Of a DNA stretch of 44,504 nucleotides, positions 8,430-16,441 are shown in pieces. The notes beneath the pieces were generated by a model that worked only from the letters and a program-made list of their open reading frames with translations, was not told the origin of the DNA and did not search any database. The translations under genes and the position numbers were made by a program. Every line of letters begins with the position of its first letter. Positions within the stretch are counted from its first letter, which is position 1. This DNA comes from Micromonospora wenchangensis (GTDB lineage Bacteria; Actinomycetota; Actinomycetes; Mycobacteriales; Micromonosporaceae). The stretch spans positions 1 through 44,504 of the forward strand of contig NZ_MZMV01000057.1 in NCBI RefSeq assembly GCF_002210435.1. Reading direction: 5' to 3'.

Positions 8430-8523
8430 TCTGCGATCACCCGTCCGAGATGGGTCAAGACCGTACGTGAGCTGTGATCGGGGCACTGTCCGTGCTCAGG
8501 TAAACCCCGATGTACCTCCCTGA

Positions 8524-8544
8524 ATGAGACCACAACTGAGACCA
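8524..8544 (+). repeat. Tandem TGAGACCA pair inside attL (candidate integrase arm site)
   Basis: TGAGACCA occurs at 8525-8532 and 8537-8544 with a 12-bp period. The same pair with the same period is found at 28454-28473 inside the other end. Paired arm-type repeats on both sides of the core are typical of tyrosine-integrase attP sites. The remaining bases 8545-8781 hold no gene, RNA or repeat that I can support. Confidence 0.65.
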
Positions 8545-8781
8545 TGCCGGCCTGTGGTGCCCGCGACGCGATGCGAGCTTGCGCCCCCGCCTCCGGAGGG
8601 ATATACCCTTTCCGGCCGCATCCCGCCGCTGAACTGGTCAAACGCGAGGCGGGGCAGGCATTTGGCTCAGCGATGGCTGACATGCCCACCCGGCAGCGGT
8701 AGCCGCCGGCCAGCCTAAGCAGGGATGCCAATTGCTGACTGATACCGGACAGCGAGTAGCGTCCCATGGCCATTCGCTGTC

Positions 8782-8810
8782 TAGACTGGGATCGTTGGAA
8801 ACGGTATAAA
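8782..8810 (+). promoter_or_regulatory. Candidate promoter of the NACHT-LRR gene
   Basis: TAGACT (8782-8787), 17-bp spacer, TATAAA (8805-8810). The expected transcription start near 8816 coincides with ATG codons at 8814 and 8817 and no ribosome site is visible, so the message may be leaderless. This argues against the longer reading that starts at 8766, upstream of the promoter. Confidence 0.5.
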
Positions 8811-8816
8811 AGCATG

Positions 8817-11800
8817 ATGCCCGTCATGGAGACCCTCGCAACCACAGTAGGTTCATCAGTAGCCAAATGGATTATCGGCACATGGCTGGGCGACGGCCTA
8901 ACTAAAGAGCTCTCCAGCGGTCTAGTAGATGTCATTACACCCAAGGTGCCGGACTTCTTCCAACGTCGGCGCATAGAACGCCAGATGCAGCTTGTTGCAG
9001 AAACTTCGGCCGAAAAGCTCGCACAGCTCATTGAGACTGAGTTCAGATCATTGGAGCAAGGCGAACAAGCTTCCGCCGTCCTTGCAGCCGGCGAGACTCT
9101 TCAGGTTGGTCTTGCAGTAATCGACCTAACTGCTCTCGACTTCGATCCGGCACGCCTCAAAGAAGAGCTGATGCAGGTCGACGGAGGCCGCACTGCAAAA
9201 AGCGGGCTGTCCGAGACAGGATGCAGGCTATATAGCCTTCTCATCTCCGAGTCGTGCAGCTACATCGTCGAGGTTGTGACAGCTCTTCCCGCGTTCTCTG
9301 CAGCCGCTTCCCTGGAGATCCTACGTCGCGAAACCACTCTCATTGATATGGTGCGGGAGATATACGAAAAGCTCCCCGATCCTGGGGCCGCAGCCGAAAG
9401 AGCGGCTGCGGTTGTTGCGGAGTTTGAGACCCATTACAGGCGATACATCGCCCGACGACTCGATCGACTTGAACTCTTCGGTTTGTCCGTATCGGAATTT
9501 AGTAGTAGATATGCCCTAAGCGTCGCCTACATTACGCTTAGCGTGCGAGGTAGAAGCAGGGACGTTCACTTCAATGGTGAAGGCAAGGCATCAGCCGCCG
9601 GAATAAAAGTAGCCGACGACGGTCTGAGCCTACGGATTGACGATGCGATTGGCCCCAGCTCACGGGTCTTTGTGCGGGGGGCAGCAGGATCGGGCAAGAC
9701 GACTCTAATGCAGTGGATCGCCGTGAACAGCGCCCGGAGCGAGTTCGAGGGCGCCATGGAAGATTGGAATGGAACCGTTCCATTCTTTCTTCAACTGCGT
9801 CGCTTCGGCAAGGGTGCCCTGCCAAGCCCGTCCGACTTCTTGAGCTTCGCTGGCCCAGGCATTTCCGGCCGAGTCCCCGAGGGGTGGGTTCTTGAGCAGC
9901 TCATCGAAGGCCGGGCCGTATTACTCATTGATGGCGTAGACGAGGTAGCCGAAGCGGATCGTGCAAGAGTTCGTCGTTGGCTCGAAGACCTCCTCGCTGC
10001 TTACCCTGACTGCAGGTATGTAGTAACAAGTCGCCCCGCCGCCGTAACTGCCGACTGGCTAGAAGGTGAACTTTTCGACACTCTCGACCTTCAGCCTATG
10101 ACCATGGCTGATATCCAACAATTCGTGTCCCACTGGCACCAAGCGGCAGCGCGTAACTCCTCGGAAGATGAGCAGTTAGCTCAGCTCGTGAGATACCAGG
10201 CTACTCTGACAGAAACAATTTCGAGCAACCGTCAGATTCGCAGCCTTGCAACTACTCCACTTCTTTGTGCCATGCTTTGTGCGCTCAACCGTGACAGGCG
10301 GACGCAGCTACCAAAGGACCGAGTCGAACTCTATCGCATAGCATTAGAAATGCTTTTAGAGCGACGCGACCTGGAGCGGGAGATAGATATTTCGCATGAC
10401 CCCGTGCTTTCGCTTCCCGAAAAGCTAATCTTGCTTCGAGAACTCGCTTACTGGCTTGTCCTTAATGAGCAGTCGGATGCCGATTATGACATGGTGCTCC
10501 AAAGGTTCGAGCACCGCCTTCTCTCGATGCCAGGTGTCATGGCCGGCCCCAAAAGAGTACTGAAGTATTTGCTTGTCCGGAGCGGCTTATTGCGTGAGCC
10601 GGTTCAAGGGCGAATCGACTTTATTCACCGCACCTTCCAGGAATATCTGGCTGCTGTCGAGGTGTCGGAACTAGGGAATATCCCAATGCTCCTTACTCGT
10701 GCTGCCGAGGATAACTGGCGGGAAGTTGTTGTCCTCACGGCCGGCACCTGTCATAGCCGACAGAAGGCGGATCTCTTGCGCGGCCTGCTACGGAGAGGCG
10801 CTAACGATCCGGAGAACCAGCATACGTTCTATCTTCTCGCCGTTGCTTGTCTGGAAACCGCTCGGGAGGTACCACCCGACCTCGTCGCAGACATCAGCGA
10901 CTGCCTGAATGCGCTTCTTCCTCCGAGTAACGTTACAGAGGCAAAAGAGCTTGCCTCGGCCGGCGAGTTGGCCCTGGCGAGGCTACGGGAGTACACAAGG
11001 GCTAAGGCTCAGGAGTCAGCTGCCTGTGTCCGTGCCGCCTGCTTAATTGGCGGAGAGGTCTCACTCCCAGTATTGAGGGCGTTTAGCAGCGATCCAAGAA
11101 AAACGGTCCAGCGAGAGCTTATCCGATCATGGTCGCTACATGACATGCCGGCCGAATACGGCGAACAGGTCCTTCAGAATGCTCCGTTAATAGACGGCCA
11201 TATTGCCATCTCGGATCCGTCGCTACTTCCCCACCTTCACGCACTAAAGAAAATGCGTTCGCTGGAGGTAACGATTCGTGGCCTAGCGGTTAACCTTGAC
11301 CTGATACGGAGCTATCCTCAGCTAAACTACTTCGACGCGCGGGGCAGCTCAGAGATATCGGATCTTTCCTTCCTGTCTGAATCGATCGACCTTCAGCACC
11401 TCGACCTTGAGCGCTGCCCACTTGTCTCCGACTTGAGGCCGGTCGCTGGAGCTCGTAACATGTGGCTGCTGGATGCTTCAGGTTCTCAGGTGCGAGATAT
11501 TAGTCCAATTTCCGAGATGGGGCGGCTGCATTGGCTAGCTCTCAGAAGTTGTTCCGAGATCGAGGACTGGACTCCGCTTGAGGGGAAGAGTGAGCTGGAT
11601 TACGCAGACTTTTCTCACTGCGCCGGTCTGCGAGACCTTGCCTTCACGAAAGGCTGGGAGGCCCTTGGGACTCTCATTATCAGCAACACTAGCGTAACGT
11701 CACTGTCGCCCCTTGGTCGGCTGCAAAAGCTATCAACCGTTTTTGCGTCGTTCTGCGAGGAACTCGTACACGCTGCCGGGCTCAGTGGCGCTGAGCATCT

Positions 11801-12308
11801 TTCAGCCCTCGATCTCTCCTACTGTGACTCACTTACGACGACTCGGAACCTCACGGGCTTGCCAAGGCTCATGAGACTTGAACTCAATGGGTGCACGAAC
11901 CTGGTAGACATCCCACTTCCGGCAGAGGTTCCGAAACTTAGAATGCTGTTTCTGACGACGTGCAAATCACTACCACGGGAGGAGTTCGAAGCACTGAGAG
12001 ATTTCTCCGGACTGAGTGTTCTCTACCTGGGTGGGACAAAATTCTCGCAGACTTCACTTCTTGCTCATATGCGGTACCTCGAACACCTTTCGCTGGATTC
12101 CTGCAAGGAGGCTACTGACCTTTCTCCGCTTGCAAACTTGCCGTCACTGAAAGTTCTGTCAATAGCTAATGTGGATGGCATTGATCTTCGCCATTTGGGT
12201 GATCAGAGCAAGCGGCGCCTGTTAGTGGAGATTAGGCGAGATCAAGATGTCAGCGGTATCGAGGAATTCAAAAAGGTCGGAGGGCGGATACGTTACTACA
12301 ACTACTAA
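8817..12308 (+). CDS. NACHT-domain NTPase with leucine-rich repeats (bacterial NLR-like)
   Basis: 1163 residues. An all-helical N-terminal region (1 to about 230, NNH-like, no enzymatic effector motif seen) precedes a STAND/NACHT module. Walker A is GAAGSGKTT (K294) and Walker B with the NACHT signature is LLIDGVDE (D372, D375, E376), then a sensor-like TSRP (VVTSRPAAV) and a winged-helix region containing FIHRTFQEYLAA. From about residue 800 to 1140 there are LRRs of about 23 residues (LQHLDLERCPLVSDLRPV and similar). Bacterial NACHT proteins of this plan are known anti-phage factors. Base composition is clearly lower in GC than its neighbours and eight in-frame TTA codons occur. The gene is alone; the next gene is convergent. 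Confidence 0.9.
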   Translation: MPVMETLATTVGSSVAKWIIGTWLGDGLTKELSSGLVDVITPKVPDFFQRRRIERQMQLVAETSAEKLAQLIETEFRSLEQGEQASAVLAAGETLQVGLAVIDLTALDFDPARLKEELMQVDGGRTAKSGLSETGCRLYSLLISESCSYIVEVVTALPAFSAAASLEILRRETTLIDMVREIYEKLPDPGAAAERAAAVVAEFETHYRRYIARRLDRLELFGLSVSEFSSRYALSVAYITLSVRGRSRDVHFNGEGKASAAGIKVADDGLSLRIDDAIGPSSRVFVRGAAGSGKTTLMQWIAVNSARSEFEGAMEDWNGTVPFFLQLRRFGKGALPSPSDFLSFAGPGISGRVPEGWVLEQLIEGRAVLLIDGVDEVAEADRARVRRWLEDLLAAYPDCRYVVTSRPAAVTADWLEGELFDTLDLQPMTMADIQQFVSHWHQAAARNSSEDEQLAQLVRYQATLTETISSNRQIRSLATTPLLCAMLCALNRDRRTQLPKDRVELYRIALEMLLERRDLEREIDISHDPVLSLPEKLILLRELAYWLVLNEQSDADYDMVLQRFEHRLLSMPGVMAGPKRVLKYLLVRSGLLREPVQGRIDFIHRTFQEYLAAVEVSELGNIPMLLTRAAEDNWREVVVLTAGTCHSRQKADLLRGLLRRGANDPENQHTFYLLAVACLETAREVPPDLVADISDCLNALLPPSNVTEAKELASAGELALARLREYTRAKAQESAACVRAACLIGGEVSLPVLRAFSSDPRKTVQRELIRSWSLHDMPAEYGEQVLQNAPLIDGHIAISDPSLLPHLHALKKMRSLEVTIRGLAVNLDLIRSYPQLNYFDARGSSEISDLSFLSESIDLQHLDLERCPLVSDLRPVAGARNMWLLDASGSQVRDISPISEMGRLHWLALRSCSEIEDWTPLEGKSELDYADFSHCAGLRDLAFTKGWEALGTLIISNTSVTSLSPLGRLQKLSTVFASFCEELVHAAGLSGAEHLSALDLSYCDSLTTTRNLTGLPRLMRLELNGCTNLVDIPLPAEVPKLRMLFLTTCKSLPREEFEALRDFSGLSVLYLGGTKFSQTSLLAHMRYLEHLSLDSCKEATDLSPLANLPSLKVLSIANVDGIDLRHLGDQSKRRLLVEIRRDQDVSGIEEFKKVGGRIRYYNY

Positions 12309-12334
12309 ACCGCCGACATAAGCAATGCTAGCTG

Positions 12335-12352
12335 ACCTTGCTGGTGCAAGGT
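12335..12352 (+). terminator. Hairpin after the NACHT-LRR gene
   Basis: ACCTTGC (12335-12341) pairs with GCAAGGT (12346-12352) around TGGT, 26 nt after the stop. Weak as a terminator because no T tract follows. The remainder up to 12566 shows nothing I can support. Confidence 0.4.
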
Positions 12353-12566
12353 GACCGAGAAACCACACCCTCAGCCGACGATCCAATTTTGGAGCGTCCC
12401 AGCTTCAGGGCAGGGCAGGTTGGGAGTCCTACTGCACGCACGAACCTGTCGCCCTAGCCTGATCTTGCTCGGATTGCCCGAGCGGAATGACAAGTCCTGC
12501 TTGCCCTCACGGGCTGGGTCCGCAATTCACCGCGCCCAGCCCGCAGTGCGCAGAGCAGTTTGGTAC

Positions 12567-13550
12567 CTACAGAGGTAGTGTCGGAAGGGTGCTGGCTAAG
12601 GAGCCGGACGCGCTCCTTAGCCATGCCTCCCATGCGTCCGTGATGATGGCGGTTAGTTCTGACTTTGCTGGTGCCCAGCCGAAGGTTTTTTGGGCGCGAC
12701 CGATGTCCGCAATCAGGTTGGGTGGTTCTGCTCTTGGAGGCTGACGATGGACGACAACCGGGTGACCTGTGACCTGCTCAGTCGTGGCTACCACGCTGGC
12801 CATGCTTGTTCCGATGCCTGAGCCTAGGTTTATGGTTTGGAAGGTCCCTGGGGTGCATGCGGCTAGAGCGAGCCCTACAGCGCTGGCTACATCAGCGACG
12901 TGAACAAAGTCTCGTATTGCCGAACCGTCTCCGTTCAAAGTCACATAGTCGAGTTCGCCAGTGATCGCGCGGAAGACGTTGGGGATGATCCGGGCGCGGT
13001 CGGTATCGGTGACGCCGTCGACCGCTCCGGCAACATTGAAGGGCCGCACGGTGATCGCACCGATCGCTCCAGTCTCTGCGAAGGCCGCGACCATCTGCTC
13101 GGCAGCGACTTTGGATGCCGCGTAAGGGCTTTCGGGATGTGGGTCGAGGTCTTCGGAGAGTGCGCCGTGGTGCTGTGATCCGTACACGATGTTGGTGGAG
13201 GCGAAGACCAGCGAGGCCGGCCCGGTGGTCGTCCGCGCAGCGTCCAGGGCCATGAGTAGGTTCAGGGTGCCGGTCGCGTTGACGTCAAAGTAGCTCAGCG
13301 GGTCGGCAAACGAGTCCCGCCCGCTCGTGAGCGCGGCGAGGTGCACGACGCCGCCGTACCTGCCTTGCTGGACGATGTCGGCGACGCGGTCGCGGTCGCG
13401 GATGTCTCCCGTCACCAGCTCGGCACCAGGGGGTGGGGTGCGGTCACTGCGGCCCCGGGTCATGACGGTGACCCGGTGGCCGGTGGCGAGTAGTTCGCGG
13501 GTGACGGCATGGCCGAGGAATCCCAGGCCACCGGTTACCAGTACGTGCAC
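12567..13550 (-). CDS. NAD(P)-dependent epimerase/dehydratase (extended SDR)
   Basis: 327 residues. The N-terminus MHVLVTGGLGFLGHAVT carries the Rossmann motif GxxGxxG (residues 7-13). TGDIRDRD gives the adenine-ring Asp, and STNIVYG...SPYAASKVAAEQ gives the active-site Ser/Thr and YxxxK. The C-terminal part RDFVHVADVASAVGLAL and TINLGSG is typical of nucleotide-sugar 4-epimerases and dehydratases (GalE/WcaG group). The exact substrate cannot be told. Start is GTG at 13550, one base after the stop of the upstream HTH gene, so the pair is coupled. A perfect 12-bp hairpin (12593-12623) overlaps its last codons. Confidence 0.88.
   Translation of the reverse strand: MHVLVTGGLGFLGHAVTRELLATGHRVTVMTRGRSDRTPPPGAELVTGDIRDRDRVADIVQQGRYGGVVHLAALTSGRDSFADPLSYFDVNATGTLNLLMALDAARTTTGPASLVFASTNIVYGSQHHGALSEDLDPHPESPYAASKVAAEQMVAAFAETGAIGAITVRPFNVAGAVDGVTDTDRARIIPNVFRAITGELDYVTLNGDGSAIRDFVHVADVASAVGLALAACTPGTFQTINLGSGIGTSMASVVATTEQVTGHPVVVHRQPPRAEPPNLIADIGRAQKTFGWAPAKSELTAIITDAWEAWLRSASGSLASTLPTLPL
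12593..12623 (-). terminator. Hairpin overlapping the end of the epimerase gene
   Basis: TGGCTAAGGAGC (12593-12604) and GCTCCTTAGCCA (12612-12623) are perfect complements with a 7-nt loop. The hairpin lies inside the last 20 codons of the epimerase and may stop both converging transcripts. Confidence 0.55.
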
Positions 13551-13551
13551 G

Positions 13552-15039
13552 TCAGCCTCTCCCCAGGATCGTGCGGCGGTGTTCCCACGCGAGTTGGATG
13601 CAGCCGGCCGCCGCCGGGGCGAGTCGCCCGCTGGCGGTCAGTTCGTCGATGGTGTGCCGGGTGAACGGCAGCGCCGAGGTGGGCCGTACCCGCCCGGTCT
13701 TGACCACTGTCCCCTCGGCGTTGGCGCTGACCATGTTGGCGAACAGGCGGTCATAGGTCGGGCCGTCGAACACGGCCACGGTCAGAATCTCGCCCCACAG
13801 GGTGAGCGCGTCGAGTGCGACACCGAGACAGAAGACCCGTATCCCACCGGCGGCCAGGGCGCGGTCGAAGGACGCCAACGGTTCGGCGGTGTAGTCCGCT
13901 GGCTCCCCGTCGCCGCCGTGCTCCGCGCTGCCGAGGAATTCCTCGCTGTACTCGCGCATCATGTTGCGCCACAGGTCGAAGTCGGCCGCCTGAGCGGCCG
14001 GCAGCACGCTCGACGGTTGGAAGACTCCCGCCGGCATGATGTGCAGCATTCCCCCGGCTACGGCCACGTTGCCGGCCGCACGCATGTGCAGCACGAAGGA
14101 GACCCCGTCGTCGTCGACACGCAGGGTGAGCGTGTCGGTTGACGGTGCCGTGGCCCGGCGGCTGGGCGTGAACGGGTCGCCGACGAGTCGCCGGAAGCCG
14201 AGGTTGCGCCAGGACGCCGGCAGGATGCCGCTCCCATCGCCGGCAACGTGGTACATCGCCATCTCGTGCGCGAGCGCTTCCGAGACGTCGACGCCACCGA
14301 AGTACGTGCCGGTGGTGAACGTGAGCGCCCGGTCCGGCTGACTCCAGTCGACCCCCGCGAGGTGCCACGCGAGCCGGTTCTCCAGCAGCCGGGGTTGCTC
14401 GACGTCGCGCAGCGCGAGACTGTAGCGCTGGTGCCGCCGCCCGTCCGACGCCAACGGCCGTACGCCGGCCGATGCGTCCTCGGTTCCGGTGACGATCGGC
14501 GCGGTTCCTTCGGGTGCGAGTCCGATGCCGAACTGCGTCAACTCCATCGGGGTCGACGGCAGCCATTCCGGCGGCGCGATGAGACCGGTGTCGCCTACTC
14601 GATCCTTCGCGTCATAGAGGCGGGCCGCTTCCCTGGCGAGCTGTACCCGGTGGGTGTTCAGCTTCCGCCGGACGGCCCGCCATTCCTGCTGGCTCTCTTC
14701 GGCTTGCGGGTGAGACTCGGAATCCTGGTAGATCGCGAAACCTCCGGAGTCGTTCTCAGGACTGTCGCGTTGCTGCGGCGTGACGCGCTGCCGGGTAAGG
14801 CCGAGATCCTGCACGGACACGCCGAAGTGCTCGGCAAGGAGCTGTCGGTACAGCGCCGACGGGAAGGTGATACCCCGCTCCCACCGGCTTACCTGGTTGG
14901 CGGTGACGGCCAGTCGCTTGCCCCGCGCCGTCCCGAGGTGGTTCAGCCCGTTCGCCACGTCCTGTTGGGTCTCGCCGGCAGCATCACGAAGGTTGTAGAG
15001 CGCGAGATTCGGGTTGGCATCCCTGGCGCGAGCAGGCAC
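13552..15039 (-). CDS. XRE-type HTH protein with C-terminal Nudix-like domain
   Basis: 495 residues. The N-terminal XRE domain is YNLRDAAGETQQDVAN through NQVSRWERGITFPS (about residues 10-65), followed by HFGVSVQDLGL. The long C-terminal region (about 180-480) has AAGNVAVAGGMLHIMPAGVF and MMREYSEEFLG. The latter resembles the RExxEE core of the Nudix box, but the upstream Gly/Glu spacing is not canonical, so catalysis is uncertain. I chose GTG at 15039 because GGGAGGG lies 5-6 nt upstream; the reading from 15081 has no ribosome site. Coupled to the epimerase below. A ligand-sensing regulator for a nucleotide-type metabolite is plausible. Confidence 0.78.
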   Translation of the reverse strand: MPARARDANPNLALYNLRDAAGETQQDVANGLNHLGTARGKRLAVTANQVSRWERGITFPSALYRQLLAEHFGVSVQDLGLTRQRVTPQQRDSPENDSGGFAIYQDSESHPQAEESQQEWRAVRRKLNTHRVQLAREAARLYDAKDRVGDTGLIAPPEWLPSTPMELTQFGIGLAPEGTAPIVTGTEDASAGVRPLASDGRRHQRYSLALRDVEQPRLLENRLAWHLAGVDWSQPDRALTFTTGTYFGGVDVSEALAHEMAMYHVAGDGSGILPASWRNLGFRRLVGDPFTPSRRATAPSTDTLTLRVDDDGVSFVLHMRAAGNVAVAGGMLHIMPAGVFQPSSVLPAAQAADFDLWRNMMREYSEEFLGSAEHGGDGEPADYTAEPLASFDRALAAGGIRVFCLGVALDALTLWGEILTVAVFDGPTYDRLFANMVSANAEGTVVKTGRVRPTSALPFTRHTIDELTASGRLAPAAAGCIQLAWEHRRTILGRG

Positions 15040-15083
15040 AACGGCCCTCCCTTGCTGGCGTAGGCATCGACCCATGCACACCC

Positions 15084-15103
15084 GTGCCTAGTCGGTGCCT
15101 AGT
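15084..15103 (-). promoter_or_regulatory. Direct repeat upstream of the HTH/Nudix-like gene (candidate operator)
   Basis: GTGCCTAGT occurs at 15084-15092 and 15095-15103, an 11-bp period (one helical turn), about 45 bp before the chosen GTG start. It may be the binding site of the XRE protein encoded just downstream. Confidence 0.4.
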
Positions 15104-15112
15104 GAAGTGCGT

Positions 15113-15526
15113 CTACCCGGCTGGCGAACGGTGTTCGGGTGCGCGTCCAGAACTGGTGTTCTTGTCGTCATGACCGACATCGATCCCGATCCGCTCGACG
15201 GCATCCGCGAGCCGCCGCACCTCGGCGTGCAGTTGATCCAGCCGAGCCAGCACCAGCGAAGAACTGTCCGCCGGCCCTGCTGCCCCGCTGCCGGTGGGCG
15301 GCGTGGTGCCGGTCAGTACGGCGCGAAGGTAGTCGTCCGGCCAGCCGAGCGCGTGAGAGATCGCAGCGAGCGTACGAGCGGAACGCTTGCGGGTCGCCGT
15401 CGCGTATTGCAGCTCTCGCAGCGTCGCCACCGAGACCTTGGAGCGCTCGGCCAACTCCTGCTGAGTCATCGGCAACTCGGCCATCCGGCTGTTGATGGCA
15501 CTGGCCACGGCCTGCCAATCCTCCAC
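15113..15526 (-). CDS. XRE-family repressor of the element
   Basis: 137 residues. The N-terminal HTH is PMTQQELAERSKVSVATLRELQ (about residues 19-40), then SARTLAAISHALGW. The C-terminus LVLARLDQLHAEVRRLADAVERIG is a likely coiled coil for oligomerisation. GTG at 15526 has GGGAGG 6 nt upstream, so the reading from 15595 is not used. It is divergent from the transfer/replication operon, whose promoter carries a perfect dyad over the -10. This is the position of the master repressor in AICEs and temperate phages. Confidence 0.85.
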   Translation of the reverse strand: MEDWQAVASAINSRMAELPMTQQELAERSKVSVATLRELQYATATRKRSARTLAAISHALGWPDDYLRAVLTGTTPPTGSGAAGPADSSSLVLARLDQLHAEVRRLADAVERIGIDVGHDDKNTSSGRAPEHRSPAG

Positions 15527-15581
15527 CCGACGCCTCCCTGTCTGACTGCCTGATCCGCTGATCCTAGTCGTCCCGACTTGG

Positions 15582-15617
15582 TTGACACCGCACAACTTCA
15601 GCGCTAATTTTAGCGCT
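15582..15617 (+). promoter_or_regulatory. Main operon promoter with overlapping 18-bp operator
   Basis: TTGACA (15582-15587), 17-bp spacer, TAATTT (15605-15610). The dyad AGCGCTAA-TT-TTAGCGCT (15600-15617) is perfect and covers the -10, so a bound dimer would block RNA polymerase. The divergent XRE gene starts 56 bp to the left of the -35. Confidence 0.78.
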
Positions 15618-15653
15618 TAAATCAGCTACACCGCCGGTTGGTGACCGGGGAAG

Positions 15654-15823
15654 GCAGCGCCTCGCGGCGCTGCGCGCCCACGGACCGCTGTGCACCTGCT
15701 CTTTGACAACTGAATTGGGCCGCATCTCCCGCCGAAAAGATGCCGCGCACGGCTCAGGTGACCGTGCATCTCATCCATCGCCAGCCCGGCGGCGCGGGCG
15801 TTCCTGCCCAGCGCCGCCGGGCT
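15654..15823 (+). promoter_or_regulatory. Structured operon leader with boxA-like motif and three hairpins
   Basis: The untranslated leader of about 235 nt holds a stem GCAGCGCC/GGCGCTGC (15654-15673) and then TGCTCTTTGACA (15697-15708), which differs in one base from the boxA antitermination core TGCTCTTTAACA. A 6-bp stem GCACGG/CCGTGC (15747-15767) follows, and then a very strong 13-bp stem AGCCCGGCGGCGC/GCGCCGCCGGGCT (15783-15823). The first gene follows 31 nt later behind GGAGG. The last stem would act as an attenuator unless transcription is made resistant. Confidence 0.55.
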
Positions 15824-15853
15824 CTCCACAGACTCCACCTGGAGGTCCCACAA

Positions 15854-16102
15854 GTGAGCAGCTACGACCTGAACGACGCCGACCAGGATGGGCCGAGCGT
15901 CGATGACCTGGCCGAGATCGAGCGGGAGATGCCGCTGATTGATGCCGAGGTGCTGTTGCTCGACGCGCAGATCACGATCCTGTGCGCCGACCCGTCCCCG
16001 TCCGACCTGGACTGGCAGCGGGTACGCCGGGCGCGTAAGCGGGTGCTGCGGGAGGCCCGCGCGCTGCTGGCCGCGCGTGCCGCGTCGAGCCGGGCCGCGT
16101 AG
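15854..16102 (+). CDS. Small conserved protein of AICE operons (DUF6284-like)
   Basis: 82 residues, first gene of the main operon. EREMPLIDAEVLLLDAQITIL and DWQRVRRARKRVLREARALLA are two amphipathic helices, probably a helical hairpin. It resembles the DUF6284 family of actinomycete plasmids and AICEs; function unknown. GTG at 15854 is preceded by GGAGG (15841-15845), so longer in-frame readings from 15740 are not used. Cytoplasmic. Confidence 0.72.
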   Translation: MSSYDLNDADQDGPSVDDLAEIEREMPLIDAEVLLLDAQITILCADPSPSDLDWQRVRRARKRVLREARALLAARAASSRAA

Positions 16103-16114
16103 GGGGTGCCCACG

Positions 16115-16441
16115 GTGAAGAACCCGCCGAGCCTTCCCGTTGTCCTGTTCACCGTCGCTGACGCGATGGCCCGCAACGCGCTGCCGCTACCGGCCAAGGT
16201 CGAGGCGTCGGACAAGTTCGGGCTGGAACTGGACTTCCCGACCCACGTCGACCTGCGCCGGTGGGCGCGGTACATGCGCCTGCCGGTCGAGCAGTGGCAC
16301 AGCCAGCCCTACCAGCGCGATGACGTGCCGAAGGTACTGACCAACGTGCACGGCCACTGGCGCGGCGTCCGGGTACGGCTGCACTGCTGCGAGCCGACCA
16401 CCGACACCCCGGCCGAGTTCCTGCCGGCGGTGGCCGCATGA
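16115..16441 (+). CDS. Small conserved element protein
   Basis: 108 residues from GTG 16115, with AGGGGG 8 nt upstream; an in-frame GTG at 16106 leaves no room for a ribosome site. The sequence has LELDFPTHVDLRRWARYMRLP followed by W..QPY and GVRVRLHC, a mixed alpha/beta pattern without membrane segments. It is typical of unnamed genes between the AICE repressor and the transfer gene. Function unknown. Its stop overlaps the next start (ATGA at 16438). Confidence 0.65.
   Translation: MKNPPSLPVVLFTVADAMARNALPLPAKVEASDKFGLELDFPTHVDLRRWARYMRLPVEQWHSQPYQRDDVPKVLTNVHGHWRGVRVRLHCCEPTTDTPAEFLPAVAA

Noticed and set aside
8766..8816. Upstream start of the NACHT protein
   Set aside because: The frame is open but lies across the likely -35/-10, and the added residues are not family-like.
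8414..9031. Leftward frame at the attL end
   Set aside because: It runs antisense through the promoter and start of the NACHT gene, with no motif and no ribosome site.
12351..12744. Small rightward frames after the NACHT gene
   Set aside because: No ribosome site; the second half is antisense to the epimerase.
15703..15708. TTGACA read as a second -35 box
   Set aside because: No -10 at suitable spacing; the surrounding TGCTCTTTGACA fits boxA better.
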